A DNA stretch of 64,000 nt from Geminicoccaceae bacterium (GTDB lineage: Bacteria > Pseudomonadota > Alphaproteobacteria > Geminicoccales > Geminicoccaceae), in assembly GCA_020638465.1 (NCBI GenBank), contig JACKIM010000002.1, forward strand, positions 186,001 through 250,000, in the 5' to 3' direction. Of this stretch, positions 9,288 to 17,745 are shown piece by piece (position 1 is the first letter of the stretch; the number at the start of each line of letters is the position of its first letter). The position numbers and the translations under genes are program-made. The notes beneath the pieces are model-generated. The model did not search any database. It was not told where the DNA came from and saw only the letters and a program-made list of their open reading frames with translations.

Positions 9288-9382
9288 GGTTCGGGGACGG
9301 GAGCAATTGCAGGGCTGGACGACCGCGCCGTTTCGACATTAACATGGAAGTTCGATGTTGTCTGACTGCGGAGATCATGGCG

Positions 9383-9652
9383 ATGGCCGGCGGATTTGCC
9401 AGGGATGGGGCTGTACAGGATCAGATCGACGCCTCGATCGAGGACGCCATTCGGCATGCGCGCAGCCGCCTGCCGCAACCGGGTGACAGCCGTACACACT
9501 GTGTGAATTGCGACGAACCGATTCCCGAAGCGCGACGCACGGCGATCGCCGGCGTCCAGCTTTGCGTCGCCTGCCAGAGCGCGCACGACCGCACGGCCAA
9601 TCTACCGGCGGGCTACAATCGCCGGGGCAGCAAGGATAGCCAGCTACGCTGA
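9383..9652 (+). CDS. ybiI: DksA/TraR-type C4 zinc finger protein, YbiI family
   Basis: This 89-residue protein begins MAGGFARDGAVQDQI and ends GYNRRGSKDSQLR, very close to the ends of E. coli YbiI. Four Cys (CVNCDEPIP and CVACQ) form the DksA-type C4 zinc finger; the coiled-coil of DksA itself is missing. ATG 9383 is chosen over 9377 and 9344 because it gives the family N-terminus and a better distance to GGAG. The function is unknown; DksA relatives act on RNA polymerase. Confidence 0.85.
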   Translation: MAGGFARDGAVQDQIDASIEDAIRHARSRLPQPGDSRTHCVNCDEPIPEARRTAIAGVQLCVACQSAHDRTANLPAGYNRRGSKDSQLR

Positions 9653-9772
9653 CTGGCAAGACTGCGACTGCTGGCATTCAGCCGGCCGCACAAGGGGACG
9701 GTGCACTCTAGGACATACTGGACGGCAGCACGGCTCCCCGACTGTCGGAGTCACGGTAGCTGCCACCACCGG

Positions 9773-9928
9773 TCAGATGACGGATCCCGGACCGATGGAT
9801 ACGCCGCGCGATATCAGGATCGCCTCGGGCGAAGGAATCAACAGGCCGCAACGATCCGCCAGTGCGTCCACCTCGGTGGCGGTCAACAGGCCCAATTCCC
9901 TGCGGGTGCGGTCGCTCGTGCCAGACAA
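9773..9928 (-). CDS. Tiny ORF downstream of the ABC ATPase, possible gene remnant
   Basis: A 51-codon frame starts with TTG six bases after the ABC ATPase stop and ends at 9773. Its codon use is like that of real genes here. The end of the peptide (RGVSIGPGSVI) resembles a hexapeptide beta-helix turn, and the same frame stays open for a short distance beyond the stop. It may be a true small gene translationally coupled to the iron operon, or the surviving piece of a larger gene. I recognise no family. Confidence 0.3.
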   Translation of the reverse strand: MSGTSDRTRRELGLLTATEVDALADRCGLLIPSPEAILISRGVSIGPGSVI

Positions 9929-9933
9929 TCGGG

Positions 9934-10995
9934 TCAGCTTTCGGGTACGAGCGTCACGCCGCGCGGTGCGAGTTCAAGCCATGCGGTGCTGCCGGCACCC
10001 AGAGGCCGGTCGACATGCTGGTCAATGCAGAACAGTTCGCCGAGCGGCGTACTCAATTCGTATTCCATGTGGCTTCCGAGATAGGAGGCCTTGGCGACAG
10101 CGACCTCGATGCGTCCATCGCCGGGGAATTCGTGAAGCTGGATCGCGCGCGGCCGGATAGCAAGCTGCGCCTTGCCCGGCGACAGGCCGTGTGCGGGGAG
10201 ATCGAGCGTCAGTCCCGCGGCGATCACGTGGGCACGCTCACCGGTAACCGTCTCGACATGTGCATCGGTCAGGTTCGCATCGCCGATGAAATCGGCGACA
10301 AAACGGCTGGCGGGTTGTTCATAAAGCTGCCGCGGTGTGCCAATCTGGGCGATGACCGCCTCGTTCATGACGATGATGCGGTCGGAGACAGCCAGCGCTT
10401 CTTCCTGGTCGTGGGTGACATAGACGGCGGTTATGCCGAGTTTCTGCTGGAGTTCCCGCACTTCCTCCCGGACATGGCGACGCAGCTTGGCGTCGAGATT
10501 GGAAAGTGGCTCGTCGAACAGCAGGACTTCAGGCTCAAGGACGACGGCACGGGCCACGGCCACGCGCTGTTGCTGCCCGCCGGACAGTTCCGAGGGCAGC
10601 CGCTTGCCGTAATCGGCAAGTCCCACGAGGGCCAGGGCTTCGCGGGCCTTCGCGTGCGCGTCGCGCTTGCGGCTGCCGGATACCGTGAGGCCGTAGGCGA
10701 CATTGTCGAGTACGTTCATGTGCGGGAACAGGGCGTAGGACTGGAATACCATCGCCACGTCGCGGGCCGTCGCCGGCAGGGCGGTGACGTCGCGCTCGCC
10801 GATGAAGATCCGGCCCTCACTGGCCAGCTCCAGGCCGGCGATCATCCGCAATGTGGTGGTCTTGCCGCAGCCGGACGGTCCCAGCAGGGTCACCAGTTCG
10901 CCGGCGGCGATCTCGAAGCTGATGTCACGCACCGCCTTCACCGCGCCGAAGGCCTTGGTGACATGCTCGAAGCGGACGGATTGCGGGGTGCTCAT
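9934..10995 (-). CDS. fbpC: ABC transporter ATP-binding protein, FbpC/PotA type
   Basis: This 353-residue ATPase has Walker A LLGPSGCGKTTTL, the Q-loop VFQSYALFPH, signature LSGGQQQRVAVARA, Walker B VLLFDEPLSNLDAKL and the switch His VYVTHDQEEAL. Residues from about 240 form the TOBE/OB regulatory domain of the CUT1/ferric group. It overlaps the permease gene by ATGA, so the two are translationally coupled. With the binding protein and a two-domain permease it forms a ferric-iron-type importer; related systems carry thiamine, putrescine or phosphonates, so the substrate is probable, not proven. Confidence 0.9.
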   Translation of the reverse strand: MSTPQSVRFEHVTKAFGAVKAVRDISFEIAAGELVTLLGPSGCGKTTTLRMIAGLELASEGRIFIGERDVTALPATARDVAMVFQSYALFPHMNVLDNVAYGLTVSGSRKRDAHAKAREALALVGLADYGKRLPSELSGGQQQRVAVARAVVLEPEVLLFDEPLSNLDAKLRRHVREEVRELQQKLGITAVYVTHDQEEALAVSDRIIVMNEAVIAQIGTPRQLYEQPASRFVADFIGDANLTDAHVETVTGERAHVIAAGLTLDLPAHGLSPGKAQLAIRPRAIQLHEFPGDGRIEVAVAKASYLGSHMEYELSTPLGELFCIDQHVDRPLGAGSTAWLELAPRGVTLVPES

Positions 10996-13205
10996 GGGGG
11001 CGCTCCGACAGGGGCAGGTTGATCGCCTCGTCGGCCGAGCTGACGGCGGCCGACAAGCAGTTGCAGCAGGCCGATGGCGAGCAGCATCACGAGGATGAGG
11101 GCGGAGGAATAGGCGATGGCCAGACCATAATCGCCATTCTCGACGCGGCCGAGGATATAGGAGGTCGCCATGTCGTAATTGGCCGAGACGAGGAAGATGA
11201 CGGCCGAGATCGCGGTCATTGCTCGCACGAAGCTGTAGACCAGAGCGGCCAGGAGGGCAGGGCGCAGCAGCGGCAGCACAACCCGGCGCAGGGTCGTGAA
11301 ATTGCTGGCGCGCAGGGTGAGCGAGGCCTCGTCGAGTGCCTTGTCGATCTGAGCGAGGGCGGCGATGCCTCCGCGCACGCCGACCGGCAGGTTGCGGAAG
11401 ACGAACGAGATGATGAGGATGATCCCGGTCCCGGTAATTTCAACAGGCGGCACATTGAAGGCGAGGATGTAGGAGACGCCGATGACCGTTCCCGGAATGG
11501 CGAAAGACAACATGGTGGCGAATTCGAACAGCCGCTTGGCGGAAAAGTCCTGGCGCACCAGCAGCCACGCCGTGAGCAGGCCGATGAACGCCGTCGGCAC
11601 GGCCGAGATGGCGGCAATCTCGATGGTGGTGAAGAAGCTGTTCCACGCCGTGCCGGACCAGACCAGCCCGTGATCGCCCTGGACGATGCCGAACGCGGCG
11701 ACGTAGTGGCGCAGCGTGAAGGAATAGTCCCGGCCCCAGATCTCGACGAAACCGCCGACGACGATCATTGCATACATGATGGCGGTAAGTGCCGCCCAGG
11801 GAACGACCACACCCAGCACGGTCCGTTCCAGCCAGGGCGGCAGCCGCAGCGACACGCCGGCATCGCCCTTGCCGGTGACGGTCGTGTAGGTCTTGCGGCC
11901 CAGCCAGAACTGCTGGAGGAAAAAGGCCAGCAGGGTCATGCCCAGCAGCACGATGGCCAGGGACGCTGCGCGGCCGGGATCGTGCTGGGCGCCGACGATG
12001 GCAAAGAATATCTCGGTGGACAGCACGTCGTAATTGCCGCCGAGGACGAGGGGATTGCCGAAATCGGCGAGACTTTCGATGAAGCCGAGCAGGAAGGCGT
12101 TGGCCAGACCGGGCCGCATCAGCGGCAGCGAGACGGTGCGGAAGGTTGTCCAGCTGTCCGCGCGCAGGGTCTGTGCCGCCTCTTCCAGCGACGGGCTCAC
12201 ACCCTCGACGACGCCGATCAGCACGAGAAAGGCAATCGGCGTGAACGCGAGCATCTGCGCAAACCAGATGCCGGGGAATCCGTAGATCCAGCGGCCGGCC
12301 TCGATACCGAGGATATCCGCGACGAACTGGGTGACAGTGCCCGAGCGGCCGAACATCAGGATGATGGCGAGCCCGACGACAAAGGGTGGTGTGATGATCG
12401 GCAGCAGTGTCAGCTGCCGCAGGGCGGTCTTGAAGGGGAAACGGGTGCGGGTGGCGACCAGTGCGAAACACAGTCCGAGTACTGTGGTTCCGATGCCCAC
12501 CGATACCGCGAGGAAGAACGAGTTCCATGCCACACCGCAGCGCCCGCCTGACAGGCATCCCAGGCCCCAGGCCCTGGTGTCGGTGAGGTTGGCCCCCAGA
12601 TAGGCGAGGGATAATGCGCCATCGGGAGTCTCGAAGGCGCGGATCAGGATCTGGCTGACGGGAAAGGCGATGAACGCCACGACCATAGCCACGACGAGCC
12701 CGATGGCACCGGCGACGAACACGTCGCCGCGCACGGCACCGCGTCCGGCAAGGCCGGTGGTTGCCGTGAACAGCATGGCCACGAGCGTGATCGACGCTCC
12801 CCAGCCGATGCCATACTGGCGGGCATCGAGAGGGCCGAACAGGTCTTCGAGCCCGGCGAAAGCCCAGCCGCGGTGGTAAATGGCGAAACCCTGCAGCAGG
12901 AACAGCGCCAGACCGCCGAAACCGGCGACGATCATCAATCGCGCATCGTTGCGCAGGGCGGCCCACAGTCCGGCCACGAGCGGGATCAGCACCGGAGCAA
13001 GCCACCAGCGGCCATGAAACATCCACTGGAACAGGCCGGCTGCCTCATCGGAGTCGTCAATGAGGCCGCTGCCGAACCAGCCGAAGGCAAACAGCCCATC
13101 CTCCAGCGCGTACCAGGGCAGGAGCACATAGGCGAGAAGGCCGATCGCGGCCCATAACAGGCCGGAATGACCGGAACGTACCGCGATCGGCATGGATGGG
13201 ATCAA
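10992..13205 (-). CDS. fbpB: Two-domain ABC permease, FbpB type
   Basis: The 737-residue inner-membrane protein carries two fused permease domains, each with an EAA-like loop (EEAAQTLRADSWTTFRTV and DEASLTLRASNFTTLRRV) that contacts the ATPase. About 190 extra N-terminal residues with several membrane helices make it longer than the usual FbpB of about 500-550 residues. The frame opens with TTG 13205; ATG at 13193 is an equally good start. It lies three bases after the binding-protein stop and overlaps the ATPase gene by four bases. Confidence 0.9.
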   Translation of the reverse strand: MIPSMPIAVRSGHSGLLWAAIGLLAYVLLPWYALEDGLFAFGWFGSGLIDDSDEAAGLFQWMFHGRWWLAPVLIPLVAGLWAALRNDARLMIVAGFGGLALFLLQGFAIYHRGWAFAGLEDLFGPLDARQYGIGWGASITLVAMLFTATTGLAGRGAVRGDVFVAGAIGLVVAMVVAFIAFPVSQILIRAFETPDGALSLAYLGANLTDTRAWGLGCLSGGRCGVAWNSFFLAVSVGIGTTVLGLCFALVATRTRFPFKTALRQLTLLPIITPPFVVGLAIILMFGRSGTVTQFVADILGIEAGRWIYGFPGIWFAQMLAFTPIAFLVLIGVVEGVSPSLEEAAQTLRADSWTTFRTVSLPLMRPGLANAFLLGFIESLADFGNPLVLGGNYDVLSTEIFFAIVGAQHDPGRAASLAIVLLGMTLLAFFLQQFWLGRKTYTTVTGKGDAGVSLRLPPWLERTVLGVVVPWAALTAIMYAMIVVGGFVEIWGRDYSFTLRHYVAAFGIVQGDHGLVWSGTAWNSFFTTIEIAAISAVPTAFIGLLTAWLLVRQDFSAKRLFEFATMLSFAIPGTVIGVSYILAFNVPPVEITGTGIILIISFVFRNLPVGVRGGIAALAQIDKALDEASLTLRASNFTTLRRVVLPLLRPALLAALVYSFVRAMTAISAVIFLVSANYDMATSYILGRVENGDYGLAIAYSSALILVMLLAIGLLQLLVGRRQLGRRGDQPAPVGAPP

Positions 13206-13208
13206 TCG

Positions 13209-14225
13209 TTACTGGACGTTGACTTCATTGTCCCATTTGGACAACAGGCGGCTGCGCTCGGCGGAACTGCCATATGTCTTGAAGTCGTAGTCGATCAGCT
13301 TGATGTCCGCGAACTTCGGTGCCTCGGGCGGCGGGGCGGCATTCTTGTTCGAGGGAACCTGGTAGGCGCCCACCGATCCCGCCATTTCCTGGATGTCGGC
13401 GCGCAGGGCGAAGTCGTAGAACTGCTTGGCCTCGTCCATGTTGCGTGCACCCTTGATGATGCTCATCGAGCCGATCTCGTAGCCCGTGCCTTCGCAGGGG
13501 CTGACCACCTCGATCGGGAAGCCGCCGACCTTCTGGGTCACGGCGTCATGCTGGAAGACGATGCCGATCGTGGTCTCGCCCCGGGCAGCAGCCTTGATCG
13601 GTGCGGAACCTGACTTCGTGTACTGGTTGATGTTCTTGTTCAGGGCCTTCAGCCATTCGAAGGCGGCATCCTCACCCAGAAGCTGTACCATCGTGGCCAG
13701 CGTCGTGTAGGCCGTGCCCGAACTGTTGGGGTTGGCCATCTGCACCTCGCCCCTGTACTCGTCCTTCACGAGATCCGCCCAGCACGCGGGAGCATCAAGG
13801 CCCTTTTCCGCAAGCAGTTCGGTATTGTAGCCGAAGCCCAGTGCACCTGCGTAGATGCCGACGGTCCGGCCACCGGCCGCTTCATGCTGCTTCCTGGCCC
13901 AGTCATGCAGCTCGTCCATCATGGGCGAGGTGTATTCCTCGGTGAGGCCCTCCTCGGCGGCCTGGAGATGCGGGTCGCCCGTACCGCCCCACCACACGTC
14001 GCCCTTGGGATTGTCCTTCTCGGCGAGGATCTGGGCATAGGTCTCGCCGGAACTCTTGCGGGTCATGGCGACCTCGATACCGGTGGCCTTGGTGAACTCG
14101 GTCACCATGAGCTGGCACCATTCCTCCTGCGGAGAACAGTACAGGGTGAGCTTGCCGGCAGCCTGGGCGCCGCTCGAAAGCGCCAGCAGCGCAAGTGCGC
14201 TGGTGGTCAGCAATGTCTTGATCAT
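13209..14225 (-). CDS. fbpA: Ferric-iron-type ABC periplasmic binding protein
   Basis: The protein has 338 residues. A clear Sec signal (MIKTLLTTSALALLALSSGAQA) is followed by a type II periplasmic binding fold starting GKLTLYCSPQEEWCQLMV. ATG 14225 has a strong GGGAGG site upstream. KDNPKGDVWWGGTGDPHL and YKxSGSAPIK-like segments are typical of AfuA/FbpA-type proteins. The paired Tyr of Neisseria FbpA is not obvious, and two Cys are present near the N-terminus, so the metal ligand set may differ. It is the first gene of the three-gene importer operon. Confidence 0.86.
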   Translation of the reverse strand: MIKTLLTTSALALLALSSGAQAAGKLTLYCSPQEEWCQLMVTEFTKATGIEVAMTRKSSGETYAQILAEKDNPKGDVWWGGTGDPHLQAAEEGLTEEYTSPMMDELHDWARKQHEAAGGRTVGIYAGALGFGYNTELLAEKGLDAPACWADLVKDEYRGEVQMANPNSSGTAYTTLATMVQLLGEDAAFEWLKALNKNINQYTKSGSAPIKAAARGETTIGIVFQHDAVTQKVGGFPIEVVSPCEGTGYEIGSMSIIKGARNMDEAKQFYDFALRADIQEMAGSVGAYQVPSNKNAAPPPEAPKFADIKLIDYDFKTYGSSAERSRLLSKWDNEVNVQ

Positions 14226-14355
14226 GGTCTGCCTCCCGGCGGGGTCTGGTTCATGTGACAGTTCTATGACACTTATGTGGCATCCATCGCCGGTTTGCGC
14301 TAGTCGGTCAAGGGGGTGCCGTTGTCGGGCATGGTTCTCCGTGTACGCGAAAAGC

Positions 14356-14388
14356 CACCTCGGACAACGCCCGCGATTGTCCGAGGTG
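14356..14388. promoter_or_regulatory. Perfect 12-bp stem hairpin in the fbpA-Na/Pi intergenic region
   Basis: CACCTCGGACAA (14356-14367) and TTGTCCGAGGTG (14377-14388) pair perfectly around a nine-base loop. On the plus strand the right arm contains the GAGGTG that would serve as Shine-Dalgarno for the small ORF at 14394. On the minus strand the stem is followed by GGCTTTTCG, so it could instead be a weak terminator or a structured leader 130 bases upstream of fbpA. The 360 bases between fbpA and the Na/Pi gene hold this hairpin, the micro-ORF and the repeats at 14544. Confidence 0.6.
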
Positions 14389-14393
14389 AAGAG

Positions 14394-14531
14394 ATGTGTG
14401 TCCAATGCAAAATGCCCGATGGTTGCAAGTGTCCTGCGCGCTCCGGTCGTCCCGCACGGCTGTACCATCCAAAAACGGCGATTTCACATGATTGGCAATC
14501 CAGGTCCGTAGCAGATGGCGCTCACTTGTAG
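14394..14531 (+). CDS. Cys-rich 45-residue micro-ORF behind a hairpin
   Basis: The peptide begins MCVQCKMPDGCKCPARSGRP and has four Cys in the first 13 residues (CxxC and CxC), which could bind metal. GAGGTGAAGAG just upstream can act as a ribosome site but is mostly locked in the 14356-14388 hairpin. The remainder (to GAHL) looks like random sequence. I do not recognise a family. It may be a chance ORF; the Cys cluster and the hairpin are the only reasons to list it. Confidence 0.3.
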   Translation: MCVQCKMPDGCKCPARSGRPARLYHPKTAISHDWQSRSVADGAHL

Positions 14532-14543
14532 TATGGGTCGATG

Positions 14544-14570
14544 TTCAACCTTTCGTTGAATCAAGCTTGA
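14544..14570. promoter_or_regulatory. Adjacent inverted repeats before the Na/Pi symporter gene
   Basis: TTCAAC-N5-GTTGAA (14544-14560) is immediately followed by the palindrome TCAAGCTTGA (14561-14570), and the outer GTTCAA and TTGAAC ends also pair. The block ends 15 bases before ATG 14586. It could be an operator or a leader hairpin that controls ribosome access. No known binding consensus is recognised. Confidence 0.35.
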
Positions 14571-14585
14571 ACGGTATTGTTCCTG

Positions 14586-16259
14586 ATGTCCGCAACCATG
14601 ACGCTGCTCAATCTCGCCGGTGCCATTGCCCTGCTCTTGTGGAGCGTGCGCATGGTCAGGACTGGCGTGACCCGGGCACTGGCGGGCCAGTTGCACAACA
14701 TGATCGCCAGGGCGACCCCCAACCGCGTGGTCGCCGGTCTCAACGGCATGGCTGCGACCATCGTCGTGCAGAGCAGCGTGGCTGTGGCGATGATTGTCGC
14801 GTCGTTGGCCGGGCGCGGTGCCATGAGTACGGTGGCCGGGCTGGCGGTGTTGCTCGGGGCGGATGTCGGCAGCACGATGGTGGTGCAGATCCTCGCCTTT
14901 GACGTATCCTGGCTGTCTCCATTGGCTATTCTCGTCGGTGTGATCAGCTTCAAGAGTGCCGAAGGCGGCATCCGCCGGCACCTCGGACGGTTTTCCATCG
15001 GCATCGGCCTGCTGCTCCTGTCGCTCGGGCTCATCAAGGCGGCCTCTGCACCCTTGCGCGGCGCCGAGGGGCTCATCGCCCTGCTGCACGGCATCGCCGG
15101 AGATCCGTTGCTGGCGTGCCTCATGGCGATCGTGCTGACCTGGATCGCACATTCCAGTCTTGCCGTGATCCTCCTTGTCATCTCGCTGGCCGCGGAGTCG
15201 GTGCTGGGCGTCGAAGGGGCGGCGGCCATGGTGCTTGGCGCGAATATCGGGAGCTCGCTTGTTCCGGTCCTCGCCAGCCTCAAGGCCGCACCGCCCGCGC
15301 GCAGGGTGCCGGTCGGCAACCTTCTCATGCGCGGCAGCATGGCCCTGCTGGGCCTTGCCCTGATTCCCGAAGTGCTGGCGGGACTTTCCGCATTGGCCGG
15401 TATCGGCGGAGACGTGGCCCGATTGCTTGCGGCGTTCCACACGGCTTTCAACCTGATCGTGCTGCTCGCCTTCATGCCGCTGCTCGGCCCGGTTGCGCGG
15501 ATGATCGAGCGTGTTCTTCCCGAAGCGATCGATCCTGCCGATCCGGCGCGGCCCATCCATCTCGACACCGATCTGGTCGATGACCCGCCGACGGCCCTTG
15601 CCGCGGCCTCGCGCGAAGCCCTTCGAATGGCGGATACCGCCGAAGTGGTTCTTCGTCAGTCCCTGGACTTCCTCATGTCGGGCGACGACCGGCTCCTGCC
15701 GCAGATGGCCACCGGGGAGCGTGTGCTCGACCGCCTGCACCGGGCGATCAAGCTCTATCTCATTCGCGTGCATCGCGAGGGACTGGACGACCGCGATGCC
15801 CGTCGGCAGATGGAAATCATGGCGCTGGTGACCAATCTCGAACATTTCGGCGACATCATCGACCACAACCTGATCGAGGCCGGCCGCAAGCGCGCACGGG
15901 CGCACCTGCACTTTTCAGCTAGCGAGGCGCGCGAGATCCGCGACCTGCACGAACTGGTCGAACGTGACCTCAAGCTGGCCGCGGGGGTGTTCATGACACG
16001 TGATGTGGCCATGGCGCGCAAGCTGGTCGCCCGCAAGTCGGTGCTGCGCGATGTCGAGCGCCGCGCCGCCGAAGACCAGCTTGCGCGGTTGAGCGAAAGG
16101 GATTCAGCCGCGGCCAATCTCCATCTCGACGTCATTCGCGACCTCAAGCGGCTGCACTCCCACATCGCCGCCATCGCCTATCCGCTGCTCGAGGCCGAAG
16201 GCGAACTGGCCCGCACCCGCCTTGTCGAAACGGCCTACGAGGTTCGCATGCAGGAGTGA
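14586..16259 (+). CDS. Na+/phosphate symporter family protein with PhoU-like C-terminus
   Basis: The protein has 557 residues. The N-terminal two thirds has two inverted Na/Pi-cotransporter repeats with the QSS signatures in variant form (VVQSSVAVAMIVAS near residue 61; IAHSSLAVILLVIS near 190) and GADVGSTMVV / GANIGSSLVP. From about residue 330 a soluble helical PhoU-like domain follows. This is the YjbB/NptA layout, used for phosphate uptake or export at the inner membrane. ATG 14586 is preferred to the upstream TTG at 14577. It has no partner genes. Confidence 0.88.
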   Translation: MSATMTLLNLAGAIALLLWSVRMVRTGVTRALAGQLHNMIARATPNRVVAGLNGMAATIVVQSSVAVAMIVASLAGRGAMSTVAGLAVLLGADVGSTMVVQILAFDVSWLSPLAILVGVISFKSAEGGIRRHLGRFSIGIGLLLLSLGLIKAASAPLRGAEGLIALLHGIAGDPLLACLMAIVLTWIAHSSLAVILLVISLAAESVLGVEGAAAMVLGANIGSSLVPVLASLKAAPPARRVPVGNLLMRGSMALLGLALIPEVLAGLSALAGIGGDVARLLAAFHTAFNLIVLLAFMPLLGPVARMIERVLPEAIDPADPARPIHLDTDLVDDPPTALAAASREALRMADTAEVVLRQSLDFLMSGDDRLLPQMATGERVLDRLHRAIKLYLIRVHREGLDDRDARRQMEIMALVTNLEHFGDIIDHNLIEAGRKRARAHLHFSASEAREIRDLHELVERDLKLAAGVFMTRDVAMARKLVARKSVLRDVERRAAEDQLARLSERDSAAANLHLDVIRDLKRLHSHIAAIAYPLLEAEGELARTRLVETAYEVRMQE

Positions 16260-16288
16260 ATATGCATGGCGTACGGCTGTCGTGCCCG

Positions 16289-17578
16289 TCAGCCCGACAG
16301 GAGGGGGATGGGGATCCCGAAGACGTCGGCGAGCAGGACGAAATTGAGACAGAGCACGACGACAGTGCCCACCAGGGCCAGCAGGCGGATGACCGGACCG
16401 ACTGTGAACTCGCCCATGATATCGCGTCTCGCCGAAAAGATGAGCAGGGCGATCATCGGCACGGGCAGGGCAATGCTGAGCACGACCTGGCTGAGCACCA
16501 GGGCCTGGGTGGCGTTTACGCCCGCGGCCACCACGGCAAAGGCCGGTATCATCGTGATCAGGCGACGTACCCAGATGGGTACGTGGAAATGCAGGAAGCC
16601 CTGCATGATCATCTGTCCGGCCATTGTGCCCACCACGGAACTTGAGATGCCCGAGGCGATCAGCGAGGTGAGGAACATGACGGCCGCGGCAGCCCCGAGC
16701 AGCGGGGTGAGCATATGGTAGGCCGTCTCGATTTCGGCAACCTCCGAATGCCCCTGGTGGAAGGCGCTGGCAGCCATCATGACCATGGCCATGTTGACCA
16801 TTCCGGCAACGGCCAGCGCCATCACGACCTCGACATTCGAGAAACGCAGCACCTTGCGGCGGTCGTCCTCGTTGCGGATCGTCGCCCGTGACTGGGTTAG
16901 GCTGGAGTGCAGATAGATGGCGTGCGGCATTACCGTGGCGCCAATGATGCCGACGGCGATGGTGAGCGCGGCACTATCGGGCAATTGCGGCGATATCAGT
17001 CCCGAAGCGACACCATTCCATTCGATGGGAGCGATCAGCACCTCGGCGAGATAGCATAGTCCGATCACGCCGACGAGTGCGCCGATGATGAGTTCCATGG
17101 GCCTGAAGCCCTGCCGTTCGAACAGCAGGATCGCGTAGGTGACGATTGCGGTGACCGCCATGCCGACCATGAGCGGCATGTCGAACAGCAATGCGAGGCC
17201 GATGGCTCCGCCGAGAAACTCCGCGAGATCCGTGGCCATTGCCGCCACTTCGCTGATGCCCCACATGACCCAGACGACGGGGCGGGGGAAGTTGTCGCGC
17301 GACAGCTCGGCGAGGTTCCTGCCGGTCACGATGCCGAGCCGGGCCGACAACGCCTGAAAGAGCATGGCGATGAGATTGGCCAGCAGCACCACCCACAAGA
17401 GCGCATAACCGTAACCGGCACCGGCCTGGATGTTGGTAGCATAATTGCCGGGGTCCATATAGGCGACCGAAGCGATGATCGCGGGGCCGGCGAACAGCAG
17501 GCGGCTGCGCCATCCTCCGCTCTGTCCCGCCAGCACGGATGACATGGCAGTGCGCGCCTGCTCGGTCATGGATGCCAT
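16289..17578 (-). CDS. mntH: Nramp-family divalent metal transporter MntH
   Basis: This 429-residue protein has eleven predicted membrane helices and the Nramp metal-site motifs MDPGNYATNIQAG in helix 1 and IGATVMPHAIYLHSSL in helix 6. It takes up Mn2+ with protons across the inner membrane. GAGGAG six bases upstream supports ATG 17578. The gene is divergent from mntR, and two MntR-box-like repeats lie in the shared upstream region, so manganese repression is likely. Confidence 0.95.
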   Translation of the reverse strand: MASMTEQARTAMSSVLAGQSGGWRSRLLFAGPAIIASVAYMDPGNYATNIQAGAGYGYALLWVVLLANLIAMLFQALSARLGIVTGRNLAELSRDNFPRPVVWVMWGISEVAAMATDLAEFLGGAIGLALLFDMPLMVGMAVTAIVTYAILLFERQGFRPMELIIGALVGVIGLCYLAEVLIAPIEWNGVASGLISPQLPDSAALTIAVGIIGATVMPHAIYLHSSLTQSRATIRNEDDRRKVLRFSNVEVVMALAVAGMVNMAMVMMAASAFHQGHSEVAEIETAYHMLTPLLGAAAAVMFLTSLIASGISSSVVGTMAGQMIMQGFLHFHVPIWVRRLITMIPAFAVVAAGVNATQALVLSQVVLSIALPVPMIALLIFSARRDIMGEFTVGPVIRLLALVGTVVVLCLNFVLLADVFGIPIPLLSG

Positions 17579-17616
17579 GAAGACTCCTCGTGACTTTATA
17601 GCTCAACGCGAAACTA

Positions 17617-17630
17617 ATAGCTGTTGCTAT
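17617..17630. promoter_or_regulatory. MntR-box-like inverted repeat (mntH side)
   Basis: ATAGC-TGTT-GCTAT is a perfect 5-bp inverted repeat with a four-base centre, 38 bases upstream of the mntH start. It matches the ATAGC...GCTAT core of enterobacterial MntR boxes. A lone TATAGC half-site lies at 17598-17603. Position between divergent mntH and mntR supports the call. Confidence 0.6.
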
Positions 17631-17690
17631 AAGTTGTGCAAGGTGATTTTCAATGCCTGCCCGTTCGTGGTATTCCGGCTGGCCAAAAGG

Positions 17691-17706
17691 TAGAGCCAAG
17701 GCTATA
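17691..17706. promoter_or_regulatory. Second MntR-box-like repeat (mntR side)
   Basis: TAGAGCCAAGGCTATA has the same AGAGC/ATAGC-N4-GCTAT geometry as the first box with one mismatch. It lies 40 bases upstream of the proposed TTG start of mntR. If translation began at ATG 17653 instead, the box would lie inside the coding region; this favours the downstream start and autoregulation. Confidence 0.45.
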
Positions 17707-17745
17707 AGCCATTCCCATTCGACGCAGACAGTCGGGGAAACGCCA

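Noticed and set aside
11019..12551. 510-codon plus-strand frame
   Set aside because: It is antisense to fbpB; composition (Asp, Gly, Arg, Gln, His) is typical of shadow frames in GC-rich DNA.
14484..15911. 475-codon minus-strand frame
   Set aside because: It is antisense to the Na/Pi symporter and has a low-complexity His/Gln/Asp-rich translation.
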